Below, in pieces: positions 34,040 to 47,607 of a stretch of 64,000 nt of DNA. The notes under the pieces are model-generated. The model was given only the letters and a program-made list of their open reading frames with translations, was not told the origin of the DNA and did no database searches. The translations under genes and the position numbers were made by a program. The first letter of the stretch is position 1. Each line of letters opens with the position of its first letter. This stretch comes from Ceratotherium simum simum (taxonomy: Eukaryota > Chordata > Mammalia > Perissodactyla > Rhinocerotidae), in contig NW_004454156.1 in the NCBI RefSeq assembly GCF_000283155.1, forward strand, positions 36,372,272 through 36,436,271, written 5' to 3'.

Positions 34040-35720
34040 CTACTTTGCTAAAAAAATTTTTTTTAATCAAGAAAGGAGGCAGACTTACCCTTTAAAATGT
34101 CCTGTATGTATATGTGCTTTATCATGAACATTTTAGTTGTGTATTAATATGTATAATATATAAATAAGTAAATGTAAAGATATTGGGGAATGCCAGTTTT
34201 TTAAAACTGATTCAAGCATGCAATCAAAAAAGTTTGGAGACCAATGAGTTTAGAAGATTATAATAAAAGTACTTATATTAAAATATTAACATCACACACA
34301 ATTTAATCTTTCTTTTTTAATGCAGAAGGCACTTCAGGATCTTTAATGCTTTAGGATCATCTTTATAGATATTGGTTATCATCAGTTGATGGAAGATGGG
34401 TTAACTGAAGATCAATCATTGGAAGGCTTTAGTTCTCCTCTGAAAATGTCTGATTTTTGTGGTCCTCTGAATGTCTTCCTCTACATTGGACAGTTCCCGT
34501 GAAACACCAATACGCTAGGCTCCCCCAGGCCCCAAACTTCCCATCATATAGACACCACAATATGCGGAGGCAAGGATAGAGGGTGAGCTGGTATGGCATG
34601 GGCCAGGCCTCTCTGGATCACACCTTGCACAAATAGAGTGTCCTGACTGAAAGATGCTCTTTTGGAGGTAGGTGGGAGATGACACACCTATGGGCAGACC
34701 AGTCAAAGAGTGAGAGGGAAGCAGACCTCATAAAGACCCATTGCTTCAGCACAGTGGTACTTCCTGTCAGGGCCACTGCCAGAAGCCTTCCTGAGTAGAA
34801 GATTCTGAAAAGTAAAGAAACACCAGTATTCTTTGTAGTCATAAAAAGGAAAAAGATAGCTGGAGGGATAAACATCTCAACTAACAAATTCTTTTTATGG
34901 GATGTCTGGCTTTCTGCAAATTTTTACTGAACCAAGACATGTGTTCTTTTTAAATTACTACGTGCAGTGCAAAAACTCAAAACAATATGTTGATTTATTC
35001 CATAAAGATAATTCTCAGGCTAGCTGCGGTTTGTTTTACATTGTCAACAAGAGTAGGGAGTCAGGGGGAGGAATCTCATAAAGTCTTGGAGATGAAAAGT
35101 TTGAGTTCACATGAAATGACTACTCTGAAATCTAGAATAAATTCAATCTCAGTCTCTCTCTCAATCTCTCTCTCTCTCTCTATATATATAATTGCAAATT
35201 TAATTCAACTTTAAAAGTATTTATTGAGCACCATGGGAACACAGAAGCAGTGTCTTTAATCTATTTAGAGAATGACTACATGTGCTTATGGAGTAGATAA
35301 CAATTCAAAGAAGTTATAGAATTGAATAACAAAATAAGAAGCATAGACTGTGTTGTGAGAGGTCAGAGAACTCATGACTGCTTGTTGGGCTTGTATCAAT
35401 AGGTGTTCCTATAAGTATAGAAGAGCAAGGGAGGAAAAAGGACATATGATTTATACCTCTCTTCTCCCAGCAATGTTCCAACACCACAGGCTCAATCTAC
35501 CTGCTCAACTTTCAATGCAGGGGATTTCTAAAGGTCTATTTTGATGATCTCACCCTGAGACAGGAAGGAAATCAGAGCTTCTGTCAGTGTTTTTATGTAC
35601 TGCCTGTGTTAAGGCAAGAAAGAAAAAGTGACAACCTACCAGCAACTGACAAGGATGCTTTTAGCTATGGGATTATTGAATTCAGTGTCCCTGAGCTAGT
35701 CAGAGCAATTGAGTCAAGGA
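34040..35720. other. Intergenic, no gene recognised
   Basis: 34320-34900 has moderate GC and could be an old LTR, but ends are not visible. A (TC)n/(TA)n microsatellite sits at about 35150-35190. No gene is seen. Confidence 0.4.
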
Positions 35721-35724
35721 AGGA

Positions 35725-36500
35725 GATACCCAATGAGCACATGAAAAGATGCTCAAATCATTACTCAGCGAAGTGCAAATTAAAACCACAATGAGATACC
35801 ACTACACATCCATTAGAATGGCTAAAATTGAAGACTGACACTGACCATGCCAAGTGTTGGTAAGAATGTGGAACAACTGGAACTCATACATTTCTGATGA
35901 GAATGCAAAATGGTACAACTATCTTAAAAGCAGTACGGCAGTTACTTGTAAAGCTAACATAAGCTTACCAAGTTGCCACAACAATTCCACCTCCAGGTTT
36001 TCACCTCCCTTCTCCAAATAAAAACATGTCCTCAGAAAGACTTGTATTTGATTGCTCATATCAGCTTCACTCATAATAACCCCAAACTATAAACAACCGC
36101 AAAGAGGTGACAATAAAACAATTTATGGCATATTCAAGCTGTGCGATATTACATAGCAAAAAAATAGAATGAACTATTGATATACCCAATAACATAGAAG
36201 AATCTCAAAAAACATGCTCAGGAAATGAATGATTCCATTTATAAGGTATTCTAAAAAACAATTAACCTATAGCGACAGAAAGCAAATCTGCAGTTGCCTG
36301 AGGCCAGGGTGCAGATGGGAGACAAAATGGGAAGGGACTTAAGGGAACTTTCTGCAAGGATGCACATATTTTGTATCTTGATAGTGGTAGGGGTTACACT
36401 GTTGTATATATTCGTCTAAGCTCATCAAATTGTACACTTAAAATGGGTATACTTTGTTGTATGTAATTTATACTTTAATAAAGCTGATGTAGAAAGAAAA
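35725..36500 (+). repeat. L1 3' end
   Basis: Starts in ORF2 C-terminal sequence ('gagcacatgaaaagatgctc', 'aatgagataccactacac') and runs through the 3'UTR to 'tttatactttaataaagc' and an A/G-rich tail at about 36500. Confidence 0.85.
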
Positions 36501-38480
36501 GAAAGAGGTATCCCTTCTAATGAATGGGCTTTAGGGACAGGTAGACCAGTGAGAAATGGCACTTACTTCTGAGAGAATGCCTTGAGGGTGATGGAACAGT
36601 GCTTGTCCCCAAATCTGCTAAAATGCTGTAAAAGGATTGAGGCCCAGTCATAGGCTGGCAGCTGGGTGCACAATCTGCTTGGTTGGATGATTCTTTTGAG
36701 ACCTGACTCAATTTGCTGGCTCCTCTCAAATAAGAAACTTAAATTGGGGTCTAGCTCATTGTGTTCAGAAGAGCATTCCTCACAGACCCTGTGCATCCTT
36801 AGGAGGGCTCCTGCTGTGAGTGCGTGCCCAGCCTGAGACCGAGGTGGGAGGTCAGGAGGAGATGTGCAGCCATTGTTTCTGCAGCCCTAGCAAGCTGTCC
36901 TCTTTGTAAAGAAACTAGGTGTTAACAATACCGAGCTGAGTTTGGGAAAATCCAGATAAACTTTCCTCTCAGCCCCAAATTTCTCTGGCCAACTCAATGA
37001 GCCAAATGGAACAGTCCATTTGGGGGTGGGGGGGATTTGCAACTGTGAGATAGATCATAATCTCAGCTAAGTATGTTATGAAATGTAACATAGTCATGGA
37101 ACAGTGAAAATTCACATATTTACATCAAAATTAAAAGGGAAACAAAGTCTGACTATGAGCAACACCTTGTGGAGAAATTACCACAAGTAGACGTTAAGTA
37201 AATTGTTTTCCAAGTAGAACAAGGCACCTTTCCAGGCCATTCCCATGAATTTGTCTTATATGGACACTAACTCCCATCCAAAGCCCATCTTAAATTACTG
37301 TTTTCCCTTCCAGTGAACCATTTCTCCCACCGTGGGCGATACTTGTACGTCGTTGGCTAAGTTAACAATTATACAAATTTCAAGAACTCCATCTTTGTTT
37401 TCAAAAGTCTGACTTTTTTTAGCTGCTTTCAGCACTTTTTCAGGTAAATGGAAACGAAGGAAAAGTAAACAAAGAGTTAGTTCCCGAAGACGTTAAATCC
37501 GAAATGGTTTAAGACTAATTGTATGGCTCTGAATATGATTTCTTTCTTCGCTTCACAGGCTCTGGCTGGGAGTCAGGACACCTGGGTCTCGTCCTTGCCC
37601 TCTCATTCACTATGTCTGTGACCTTCAGCAAATCTAACCTTCGTTCCAGTTTCCTCAACAGTCAGATGAGATTGCATCAGTTTCTTAACTTAGCTCAGCT
37701 AGTAAAAAGCTTTCATTGAAATATTAGATGTGCTAACACTTTGAAAAATTAAAAGTTTAATATGAATATAAAGCAGAATTTTCTTGCATTTAAAAGAAAA
37801 TGTTAAAAACGTTATAAACATAATATATGTGCTATCACTATATGTATATGTTGTCAGACTGGTCTCTAAAGCAATAAACACCATCTGTTATCTTTTCATT
37901 TTCCAATCTGTTAGCAATGAGCACAGGGACTAAGTATCCCCCAGAGCAACACTCACTCTTACCAGGTTGTCAGGAACGGTCCTCTGTGACTGGTCTAAAT
38001 CATTTTAATTTTCACACTGAGGTATTGCAGGAGTTACTTTATTGCTAAAACAATAGACTGGAAACTGAAGCCTAGAAAAGAAATAAAAATTAAAGTTTCA
38101 AAAAGAAAAAAAAGCAATTGGATCATAGAAATGCCACAATGACTAACCGTAGTATGTGGTCTGTATTCCATCCAATGGAGGCTGTGGCAGTAAAAAGAGA
38201 AAACAGAATGGACACACATCTGTATTGTTTTTAGGGGAGTAAAAGGATGCCATGAATTTGAAATCTAGGGCTGGTCTTGGCATTGCCTCAGACTTCCCGT
38301 CTCTTGTCTGGTCCCTGACCTGCTGGGCTTCTCCATTTCCTACCCTGCCCTTCCCCCCTTCCCTCTGTTCTCTCCCTGTTACATCTTCTCTGAGGGTAGA
38401 AATGACTCTCAGTTTTCTCTTTTAGGAAACTTGGGAACATGTGAAATACTTTTCTCTTTCTTGAGTTGTTTTGCTTAATT
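36500..38480. other. Intergenic, MIR fragment, no gene
   Basis: 37545-37695 is a MIR-like piece ('tctgtgaccttcagcaaatc'). 37019-37034 is a G-run. The rest is unassigned. Confidence 0.4.
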
Positions 38481-39000
38481 GAACACGTGTTAATTGAGTA
38501 TCTATGGCTAGCTGGGAGATACAAAGGTGAATAATAGATGGTCCTTACCCTCACCTTGCTGAAAATCTGACGGTTGGTTACGCTAAAAGAGGACACAAAA
38601 AGTGCCCTGCAATTTTGAGGAGGGAGAGAGCACATCTGGTCATGTGGACCAGTAAGGTTTGGTGGCAGAACATCCGTCACTTGAGCCAGGCCTAGAGTGG
38701 GGACGGAGATTTCTGCAAGTGGGCATGAGGGAGGGAAGGTGGCCCTACAGCATGAAAAAACCTAAGCCAGAGGGCTGAAGAGCACCAGGCAGGCCTTGGG
38801 CAACAATCAATCCAGTCTGTCTGGAACGCAGACAGTGTGTGCGTGCATGCCTGCATGTTTGTGTGTGTGTGGTAGGGGAATGGTGGGAGCTCCACTAGAA
38901 AGACAGATTGGGTTAGAGCATGGGAGCATGGGGTTTTTGAAAGTCCTGCTGAAGACTTTGGCCTTTATGCTGTAGGCAGTTGGAAGAAGATAGTGGTATT
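38480..39000 (+). repeat. L2 LINE fragment
   Basis: Sense L2 3' pattern: 'ttaattgagtatctatgg', 'ggtccttaccctcacc', 'acttgagccaggcctag' and 'gccagagggctgaagagc'. Confidence 0.6.
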
Positions 39001-40895
39001 AATCTGTTCTTATTCAGGGGACCTCACTTGCATGAGTTTGTGCTTACCCCCCTCCTGCTCCTTGTCCCTTCCCTGCTCCGATAAGAGCAGCCCCCGCCTG
39101 CTCCAGGAAGAGGGCTTGGAGAGCTGCCCAGCCTGAGGGTCCCCTACACATCCCATGGTGGACTTGGTGGTAGGGATGGCCAGCGGGCAGCTTCCAACCT
39201 CCATATCAGCTGGTCCCATGACAGCTTGCTTCTGGGGCCTGCACTGATCTTCAGCCCCTGACTTTGACTCCAAGGAGAAGGAGATGAACAAGGTGTAGGT
39301 TGGTTCCTGCTCAGGGCCCTCTATGACCCAAGCTTCAAGGCTCAGGCTCAAGGCTCATGACTTAGGCTTCACTCATGGCTGAGAGTGAGATGGGGCTGGG
39401 AAGTGGAGGTGCCAAGGCTGGGCAGAGCTGGACTAGCTGCAGCAGGGCCACCCAGGCCCAGTTCAATGTGCCGGGAGGGCTGGCATTCTTCCAGGACTCA
39501 GCCTGGGTAAGCAGAGCTGCTGAGGAAATCATTGCATGCATTACTAACAAGAAGTGAGGCTGAGAGGAGCTTTTCTAAACCATCAGTAATAACAAATAAA
39601 TGTCAATCAATCATGCTAGAGGAAAGACCAATTTTTCTGTCCTCTATCCTCTCTATAGAAAATGACATTATAAAAATTAATGCCATATGACAAAATGAAC
39701 AGTATATGTGGGAAAATGTAGGAAAAAAGTGTCCTAGAGGGGCATCACACAGTTAACAAATAATGATATATTCTTATTTTCTGGATTTTTTAATATTTGT
39801 GGCATTCGTCAGCTTTTAAAATTTTATAATTTGTTGTGATGTATTTTTCATTCTAAATAATGAAATTATTTCGAAAATAATTTCAAGTACAAAATTAGGT
39901 TCATACCTAATTTTGTACTTGAAATTTTGTATTCTTTTTCTTAAAGATCCCCAAATTGTGTAAGCTTGAGGCCCCCACAAAACTTGGATCAGCCCTTAGA
40001 TGATTCCATAACATTAGCTTAAGAAATGTTTGATTAATTACAATTGCAAGTACACTGAGCTCCTAGAACTGAAAACACTAAGGAAATAAAATGCATTTCA
40101 AATAAAGATACAAAATAAATAACTGAATTAGTAGCTTGGCTGGAAAATCACTATCTTCATGACTGGGACCTTTTAAAAGTTAGGGCAGCCAATGTTGAGC
40201 TCCAGTTGAATTCCACACTACCCCATGGAGGGGCCAGTCTGCCTGACTGGAAGTGGCTGTCCAATTAGAGATCTGCTAGAGGCACAGTTATATGGCATTC
40301 ATAATTTCTAACCCCACTTCCACCTGTAATTTTCAGCAGATTATTTTCCCAATAAGGTTTTCCAATTTTAAATTAGTTGGGATGTGTAAATATAAAGTAT
40401 TTAAGAAGGAGGAAAGGTATAATTTAATTCTTCATATGCAAACTTTATTTGCCAAAGCTTAAGAATGCTATATAAAAACAAACATAAAATCATCTCAGAG
40501 TTCTAACCAAAGTCCAAATAAATAATTGATTTTATAGTACAATTAGTTTCAAGTACAATTGCTCAGCTTACTTTATTTTATAGAATGGATCCATTTGAAC
40601 ATTATAAAAACTTGTTTAAAAAAGAAATTTAATATGCTTGAGTTTGCTATATACAAAATAATGGTTTATAGGATTGGAAAGTGCTGCAGAGTTACAACTC
40701 CCCAAAGTTACAATTTCTGGCTTTCAAAATCCAAAACATAGACAAAATATATGAATCAATGTTTTTCGAGATATTAGACAGCAGGAAAGGAAGGACAGTG
40801 ATCCCTGTGAGATGGGTAACATAAAGGTGAGCCCTACAATTGCCCCAGATTATTGCCTTAAGGGAGTTTCCAGGCAACAGTGCACAGAGGGGGAA
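39001..40895. other. Intergenic, no gene; GC patch and hairpin
   Basis: 39000-39560 is GC-rich with open frames on both strands but no recognisable product. 39879-39926 is the hairpin listed separately. 40400-40890 is AT-rich and unassigned. Confidence 0.4.
39879..39926. repeat. Perfect 22-bp inverted repeat with 4-base loop
   Basis: Arm 39879-39900 is the exact reverse complement of arm 39905-39926, separated by TCAT. Outside the arms pairing stops. A second short inverted repeat, GAAATTATT/AATAATTTC (39862-39870 and 39876-39884), overlaps its left arm. It could form a cruciform in DNA or a short hairpin in RNA. Confidence 0.9.
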
Positions 40896-40899
40896 CCCT

Positions 40900-43800
40900 A
40901 AAGGAATCTCACAATTTCCTTAAGTTGAGGAGACAAAGTTGAGAGTCTCGGGAGAACAAGGAATGTAGAAGACTTGAACAACACTATCAACAACTAGACT
41001 TAATTGACCTTTATAGAACACTCCACCCACAACAGCAGAATACACATTTTTTTTAAGTGCACATAGGACATTTTACCAAGCTAGAACATATTCCAGGCTA
41101 CAGAACAAGTCTCATAAGCTTAAAAAAGATGCAATTAGTACAAAGCATTACTTTGTTAAGAGATTCAAATAATACAAATTATTACTTTGATGATACTGGA
41201 TTTAAATTAGAAATCAATTACAGAAAGATATTTGGAAAAATCCCCAAATAACTCAAAACTAACTCATGAAGAAATAAAAATGGAAATTAGAAAAAATTCC
41301 TCTAAATGAAAATTAAAACACAACATATCAAAATTTGTGGGATGCTGCCAAAGCAGTGCTTGGAGGGAAATTTATAGCACTAAATGCCTATATTAGAAAA
41401 GAAGAAAAGTCTCAAATCAATGACTTCGGCTTCCACCTTAAGAAATTAGTAGAAGAGTAAATGAGACCCAAAGTAAGTAGAAGAAAGAAAATAATAAAGA
41501 TTAAAATGGAAACCAATGAAATAGAAAACAGAAATATAGAGAAAATCAATGAAACCAAAAGCTATTTCTTTGAGAAGCTCAATAATATTGATAAACCTTT
41601 AGCCAGACTGATCAGGAAAAAGAAAAGACACAAATTACTAATATCAGGAATGAGAGAGGTGATATACTTACAGATTTTATAGTCATTAAAGAATAAAAGG
41701 GAATATTATTTACTTTATGCCAATAAATTTGACAACTTACATGAAATATACAAATTCTTTGAAAGATACAAACTACTAAAGCTCACTCAAGAAGAAACAT
41801 AACCTAAATCGCCCTATATCTATTACAAGAATTGAAATTAAAATTGTGGCTAAAAACCTTCCTAACCAAGAACATTCCAGGCCCAGATGGGTTCACTAAT
41901 GAATTCTACCAAATGTTGAAAGAGGAAGTCTTTTCAATTCTACCAAACTCTTCCAGAAAATTGAAGAGGGGAGAATACTTCTTAACTCATTCTATGAGGT
42001 CAGGATTACTCTGATACCAAAAGCAGACAAAGAGAACTAAGATTAATAATCATCATGAACATAGACTCAAAAATGCTAAACAAAATTTTAGCAAATCAAA
42101 TCCAATAATATATAAAAAGGATCATACATTAGGACCAAGTTAGATTTATTCCAGGAATGCAAAGTAGGACTAAAAGGGAACTTCTTCAATGTGATAAAGA
42201 GTAACCAGAAAAAAACCAACAAATAATCATAATCAGTGGCAAAACCCTGAATGCTTTTCCCTAAGATCAGGAAGAAAACAGAATGTTCAACCTCACTATT
42301 TGTTTTCCAGAGTGTATTGAAAGTTCTAACCAATACACTTACTGTAGTTCATACAATAGGCAAAAAAAGAAATAAAATACATCCAGATTAGAAAGAAAGA
42401 AATAAAACTGTCTTTATTCACAAATGACATGATCACTTATGTAAAAAATCTAGTTGAATCTACAAAAAAAACCTACTGGAAATAATAAGTGAGTTTAGAG
42501 AGGTTGCAGGATACACGATCAATATACAAAAATCAATTGCATTTCTAAATAATAAGAACAATCATATTGAAATTAAAAAATATAATTTACAATAGCATCA
42601 AAGATAAGAAATACTTATGGATAAATCTGACAAAAAACCTGTGCATTGCAAACTACAAAACATTTCTGAGAGAAATTAAAGAAGACCTAAATAAATGGAG
42701 AAATACACCATACTCATAGGTTGAAATACTCAGAATTGTTAATTATCTTCAGATTGATCACATAATCTCAATCAAAATCCCAGATAGATTTTCTTTTTTA
42801 TAGAAATTAAAAAACTGATTCTAAATTCTTATAGAAATCGATAATCAACACAGTGTGGTATTGGCATTAATACTGATAAATAGATCAACGGAACAAAATA
42901 TAAAGTATATAAATAGACCCACACATATGTGGAAAACTAATTTTTTGATAAAGGTGCAAAGGCAATTCAGTGGAGAAACAATAGTCTTTTCAACACACTA
43001 TGCTGGAACAATTCTATATACACAACAAATGAACTTCAATCCATACCTCACACCATATACAAAAACTAACTCGAAATGGGTCACGGACTTAAACGTAAAA
43101 CCAAAAATTATAAAACTTTTAGAAGAAAATATAGGAGAAAATCTTTATGGTCTTGGATTAGGCAAAGATATTTAGATACAACACCAAAAAACCAGAAACA
43201 TGAAAGTATAAATTGATTCATCAAAATGAAAAACTTTTGTTCTGTGAAAGACAATTCTGTTAGGAGAATTAAAAGACAAGCCACAGACTGAGAGAAAACA
43301 CTGGCAAATTATATGTGATAAAGGACTTCTATCCAGAATATAGAAAGAACTCTCAAAACTCAATAAAAAAGAAAACAAGCATCTCAATTAAAATAATAGG
43401 CAAAACATTTGAATAGACACTTCACCAATGAAGATATATGAATGGCATATAAGTACATGAAAATATGCTCAACATAATTTGTCACTAGGGAAACGCAAAT
43501 TAAAACTCTAATTAGATATCACTACACACCTAGAGCAGTAGCTAAAAGTAAAAAGACTGACCGTACCCACCAAGCGTTGTTAAGAAGGTAGAGGAAGTGG
43601 AACTCCCACACATTGCTGGTGAGGGTGTAAAATGGTACAACCACTTTGGGAAACAGTTTGACAAGTTTTTAAAATGCTAGACATCCATCTACCATGCAAT
43701 TCAGCCATTCTACTTCTAAGCATTTATCCAAGAGAAATGAAAGCATGTGTCCATTTGAAGAATTTATATGAATATTCATAGATGTATTTGTAATAAGCAA

Positions 43801-44478
43801 ATATAGGAAACAGCCCAACTGTTCATCAATAGCTGAATGAAGGAAAAAACTGCGGTATATCCATGCAATAAAATACCACTCAGCAACAAAAAGGAATAAA
43901 CTATTCGTACACACTAAAAAATGGAGGAATCTCAGGAAGTTGCAACAGACTTCAATCTGCTGGCTTTCCTGCTTCTGAGTTCCAGTCCCGTGAGGAGGTG
44001 GACTCACCACTCACTGCACCAGTAGATAACCCACCCTCCGCCTTCAACCTCAGGCAGTTCAAGCAGCCGCCAGACAAAGTAGGGAGAAGGATGCTTTCCT
44101 GCCCCTTTTTAGGAAGATTGAGAAAGAAAAGTCCTGCTGCCATAATCTCAAAATCATTATGTTGAGTGAAAGAAATAAAAAAAAGAGAGTACGTGATGTA
44201 CAATTCCAATTATATAAAAGTCTAGAAAATGCAATTTATAGTGACAGAAAGCAGATCAATGGTTGCCTGGGGATGGGAGGTGCAGGGAGAGGCAGGAGAG
44301 GGATGGCAAAGGGGCATGAAGAAACTTTTGTGGTGATGCAAATGTTTGTTATCTTGTGGTGATGTCTTCATGAATATACATATATATATATCTCAAAACA
44401 TATCAAATTATACACTTTAAATAGGTGCATTTTTTTGTATGTCAATTATACCTCAATAAATCTATTTAAAAAAAAAAC
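40900..44478 (+). mobile_element. L1 LINE, long dead copy
   Basis: About 3.6 kb of sense-strand L1: ORF2 remnants (for example 'aggcccagatgggttcac' near 41880) through the 3'UTR, ending 'ttatacctcaataaatc' plus an A-run. The reverse-transcriptase motif, normally Phe-Ala-Asp-Asp, reads Phe-Thr-Asn-Asp at 42417-42428, so the first catalytic aspartate is lost. Frames are broken by many stops. There is no ORF1, so the copy is 5'-truncated. A 209-bp foreign piece interrupts it at 43935-44143. Confidence 0.9.
43935..44143. other. Unassigned 209-bp insert inside L1
   Basis: L1 3' sequence reads up to 'ggaggaatctca' and resumes with 'aatctcaaaatcattatg'. The 7-bp AATCTCA occurs on both sides (43928-43934 and 44144-44150), like a target duplication. 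The insert is GC-richer than the L1 and gives a modest open frame on the minus strand. I do not recognise the family; an LTR piece or retroposed fragment is possible. Confidence 0.6.
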
Positions 44479-44479
44479 T

Positions 44480-45005
44480 TACGATTTGACTTCAGGCACC
44501 TAGAACAAAATATGTTTGGGAGCTGCAAAAACGACAGAACATCAAGATATTAACTATACTTGGTTCTAAAACATGACTTTGCCTTCAGTTGTGAAATAAA
44601 ATATTCCTGTTAATTGCTCACACAGTCCATAATGAGGCTTTCTCTGCACACACAGATCTAGTGGAGCAAGTCTTTTAAAACAGGCTTAACCATCCCCTTT
44701 TTTCTCTTTCCCTATCTTAGGAGGAAGAGAAGGAGGGAATATGAAAACAGATTTAATATAATGCAAGATACAAATTTATGATGTGAAACCAGAAAATGAG
44801 TATCGATATCCAAAAAATAAATGCAAGCAAAGATTTTTAAGTCTGCTCTCACTTTTCTTTTCCTTCTTTCCTTACAATCCCTCTCTACTGTTCTTTTTTT
44901 GTATACCCCCTTTCTTTCTTTCCCTTCCTTCCTTTTTTTCCCTGCTCTGTTTCTACCGTCTGTCTTTTACTCCCCACCCCTCCACTCCCATTTGCTGGCA
45001 GGATT
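44480..45005. other. Intergenic, pyrimidine-rich patch
   Basis: 44850-44990 is a C/T-rich low-complexity tract that creates overlapping spurious frames. No gene is seen. Confidence 0.5.
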
Positions 45006-45007
45006 GC

Positions 45008-45450
45008 ATAGTTGTTCAGACTATGGCATGGACTCTGGAGCAGACTGCGCAAGTTCAAATCTCATGACGTTCTAGGCATGGTATTTAATATCTTGTGCTT
45101 TAGCTCCTCTACCTGTAAATAGAGTAATAACAAAAGTTCCTTCCTTATAGGGTTACTGTGAGGATTAAATGAGTTAATATAGGTAAAGCACTTAGAACAG
45201 GTAGAACCATGCAAGTGGTACCATTCTCAGAGCCCCTCATCTACTCCAGGGATTCCAATCAGTTAAATGTAAAAAGCCCTGGGCTCAAAGAACAGTGCAG
45301 AAGCCATGAGATTCCAAGACCTGGAACCCAGTCCTGGCTTGGCCAGTCACCAGTTCTCTGACCCCGTCCCTGTTACTTATGCATCAGAGCTTAAACAGTT
45401 TATTGGCAAAATGAGAAGGTTGGTCTATAGGGTCCTGTCCAGCTGTTAAT
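45008..45450 (+). repeat. Two MIR SINE fragments
   Basis: 45008-45205 ('ggactctggagcagactg', 'cctctacctgtaaatag', 'gtgaggattaaatgagtt') and 45270-45450 ('tggcttggccagtcacc', 'ggcaaaatgagaagg'). Confidence 0.65.
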
Positions 45451-46823
45451 ACTGTTTTTTACAATTCAAAATAACACAAATATTATCAAATGAAAAGCTT
45501 TTTTACACGTTACAATGAAGGTCATTCGTTATTTATTAAGAAAGATAACAACATTGCAAATTACATGGGCATGACAATCGTTAAAATTTTAGTGGAACAT
45601 GAAGTTACTTTTTTAATGTTTTATGAGAAATTTTAACATACAGTTTATTATCTTCTGAAATTGAACATATTCAAAGTTCTGGATCAGAACTTTCCCTTTC
45701 CAAAGCTGTGCAAGAAGTCCCTTGAAAAGTTAGGAGTTTGTGTACTTCATCTGTGATGCAGGGTGTACCATTAGCTCGGCCTTAGTGAGCTACCAGAAGA
45801 AATCATTTTAGAAACACTCTGCAGCTAATCTGTCTTCTCTCAGGTCAGCAGCATGAGCGGTGAGTGAAGTAACCACAGAAAGGAAAGCTACAGTTCACAT
45901 GGTTCACATTGTGAGAAATTCACCAGAGTAAGTGTAATAATATACATCTGGTGCTGCCAAGAATACTCAGCTTCTAGAAGGGGGGAGATTTAATGTGGAA
46001 ATTGTCTTTAGTAGGCCTCATCACACACTGACCCTTTGATTATATAATTTGACGAAGACTAGATCTGACTAGGTGTGACCCTGGAATGGAGCACACGGCA
46101 GGGCTTTAATGTGAATTTGAAGGGGATACAGTATCACCGTGATGAGGAGGAAGATTTCCTCTGTTAACAACCTGCTGGAGAAATTGTCAAATGTGTCAGA
46201 AATTCCTAATACTTAAAAGATTCAAATAACTTTTAGGAGTGTTATACTCCTATTGGGTCAAGTCCTTATCCAGAAACCGATCACTCAATCAAGGGGCATC
46301 AACTTGTCCACTGAAGACCTACTGACTACAGGGATCAAATAGGAATTTTGTTAAAACAAATAAAGATTGGTTAGATCTTATGTCATGTTCCATTTATGAG
46401 TATCAAGTCCCAACATTATCCATGAAATGTAGTCTGGATGTTCCTCATATTTCTTAGTGCAAGTCTTTGTACTGCTCTCTGCTGGAATGAGCTGCTCCCA
46501 CGGAGCCTATAATGTGGTTGATTCTATGTCATTTGCTGCTAGCTGGAATCACCTGTTTCAATGGGTACATTCTTTTAGCTGTTTAGAGATAGCCAGAGGT
46601 ATCCACAGCCTTGTGGACACTGTGTATCCGTGAGGGCACCGGCAAGACTCTTGCCCCTTCTAGCAGTAGATTCAATGTTAGACCAGTTGTCAGAGTTTGG
46701 GAAGAATCAGTTGGACTGATTCAGGTATCTTGATGGGCCATTATAAAATATGAGAAGGAGAAAGTAGCTCAATTTAATTAACTGGCATCACTAGGTCAGG
46801 GCTTGATATTTTGAGTTGTATAG

Positions 46824-46824
<1 letters not shown>
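45451..46824. other. Intergenic, no gene or repeat recognised
   Basis: About 1.4 kb of ordinary composition without long open frames or recognised repeats. It lies downstream of the RMDN2 stop on the minus strand and could hold distal 3'UTR or regulatory sequence. Confidence 0.4.

Positions 46825-46857
<33 letters not shown>
46825..46857. repeat. (TG)n microsatellite
   Basis: About 16 uninterrupted TG units. Probably polymorphic. Confidence 0.95.
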
Positions 46858-46858
<1 letters not shown>

Positions 46859-47079
46859 TAAGTATTTCAGATAGCAAAAAGGGAATTCAAGTTTTGACCT
46901 GATTTCCAGGATGAGGCTGATTAAAGGGTAGAATCATTATAGATTATTGCCAGCCAAGTTCAATTATAAAAAAATCCTTTTGGTTTATTATTAAAAATTG
47001 GGCAATAAAAGAAATAATACATAGCTCCACAGAAATATGAACTACCACCATTTTAGTGTATTTCCAATAGATGTTTTCT

Positions 47080-47580
47080 GTCACATTTTCATAAAGTTGA
47101 GATAATATGTATATATTATTTTGTCTTGTACTTGGCACTTAAGATGCTGTGTGCATTTCCCTATATCATTTTTGTAATTATTTTTAATATCAAAATAATA
47201 TTCTATTATAGTTATATTCTAATATGGTTAACTGCTTTCTTTTGTTGGACATAGTTTTTTGCTGGAATAAATAATGCTGCTATGAACATTTGTGCATAAA
47301 TAATCGTACTTTTTCTCTTTAGGATTATTCCATGAAAAGAAATGACAAGGTTAAAGAGCTAATACATTTTTAAGGCTCTGGATACATTTAACCAAACGTT
47401 TGCATCAAAATACCCCCCCACCAGCAGTGTATGAGAATGTTCCACCTCATGGCATCATTGCCAGCATCGAATGTTTCTTAAAAGAAAAAAAAAATTCTTC
47501 CTAATTTGACGGTAAAACAGTATCTCATTGTAATTTTATTCACATTCCTCTGATTACTAATTACAATATATTTCCTCTTT
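47080..47580 (-). repeat. Old L1 3' fragment, antisense
   Basis: Antisense L1 patterns 'aataatgctgctatgaaca', 'aagaaatgacaaggttaa' and 'accagcagtgtatgagaat' appear in the expected order. It ends in a T-run at about 47579-47593. Confidence 0.6.
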
Positions 47581-47607
47581 TTTTTTTTTTTTTCTATTAA
47601 CAACTTA

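Noticed and set aside
39010..39557. Overlapping 113- and 60-residue frames in a GC-rich patch
   Set aside because: No domain, splice structure or recognised homologue; composition alone explains them.
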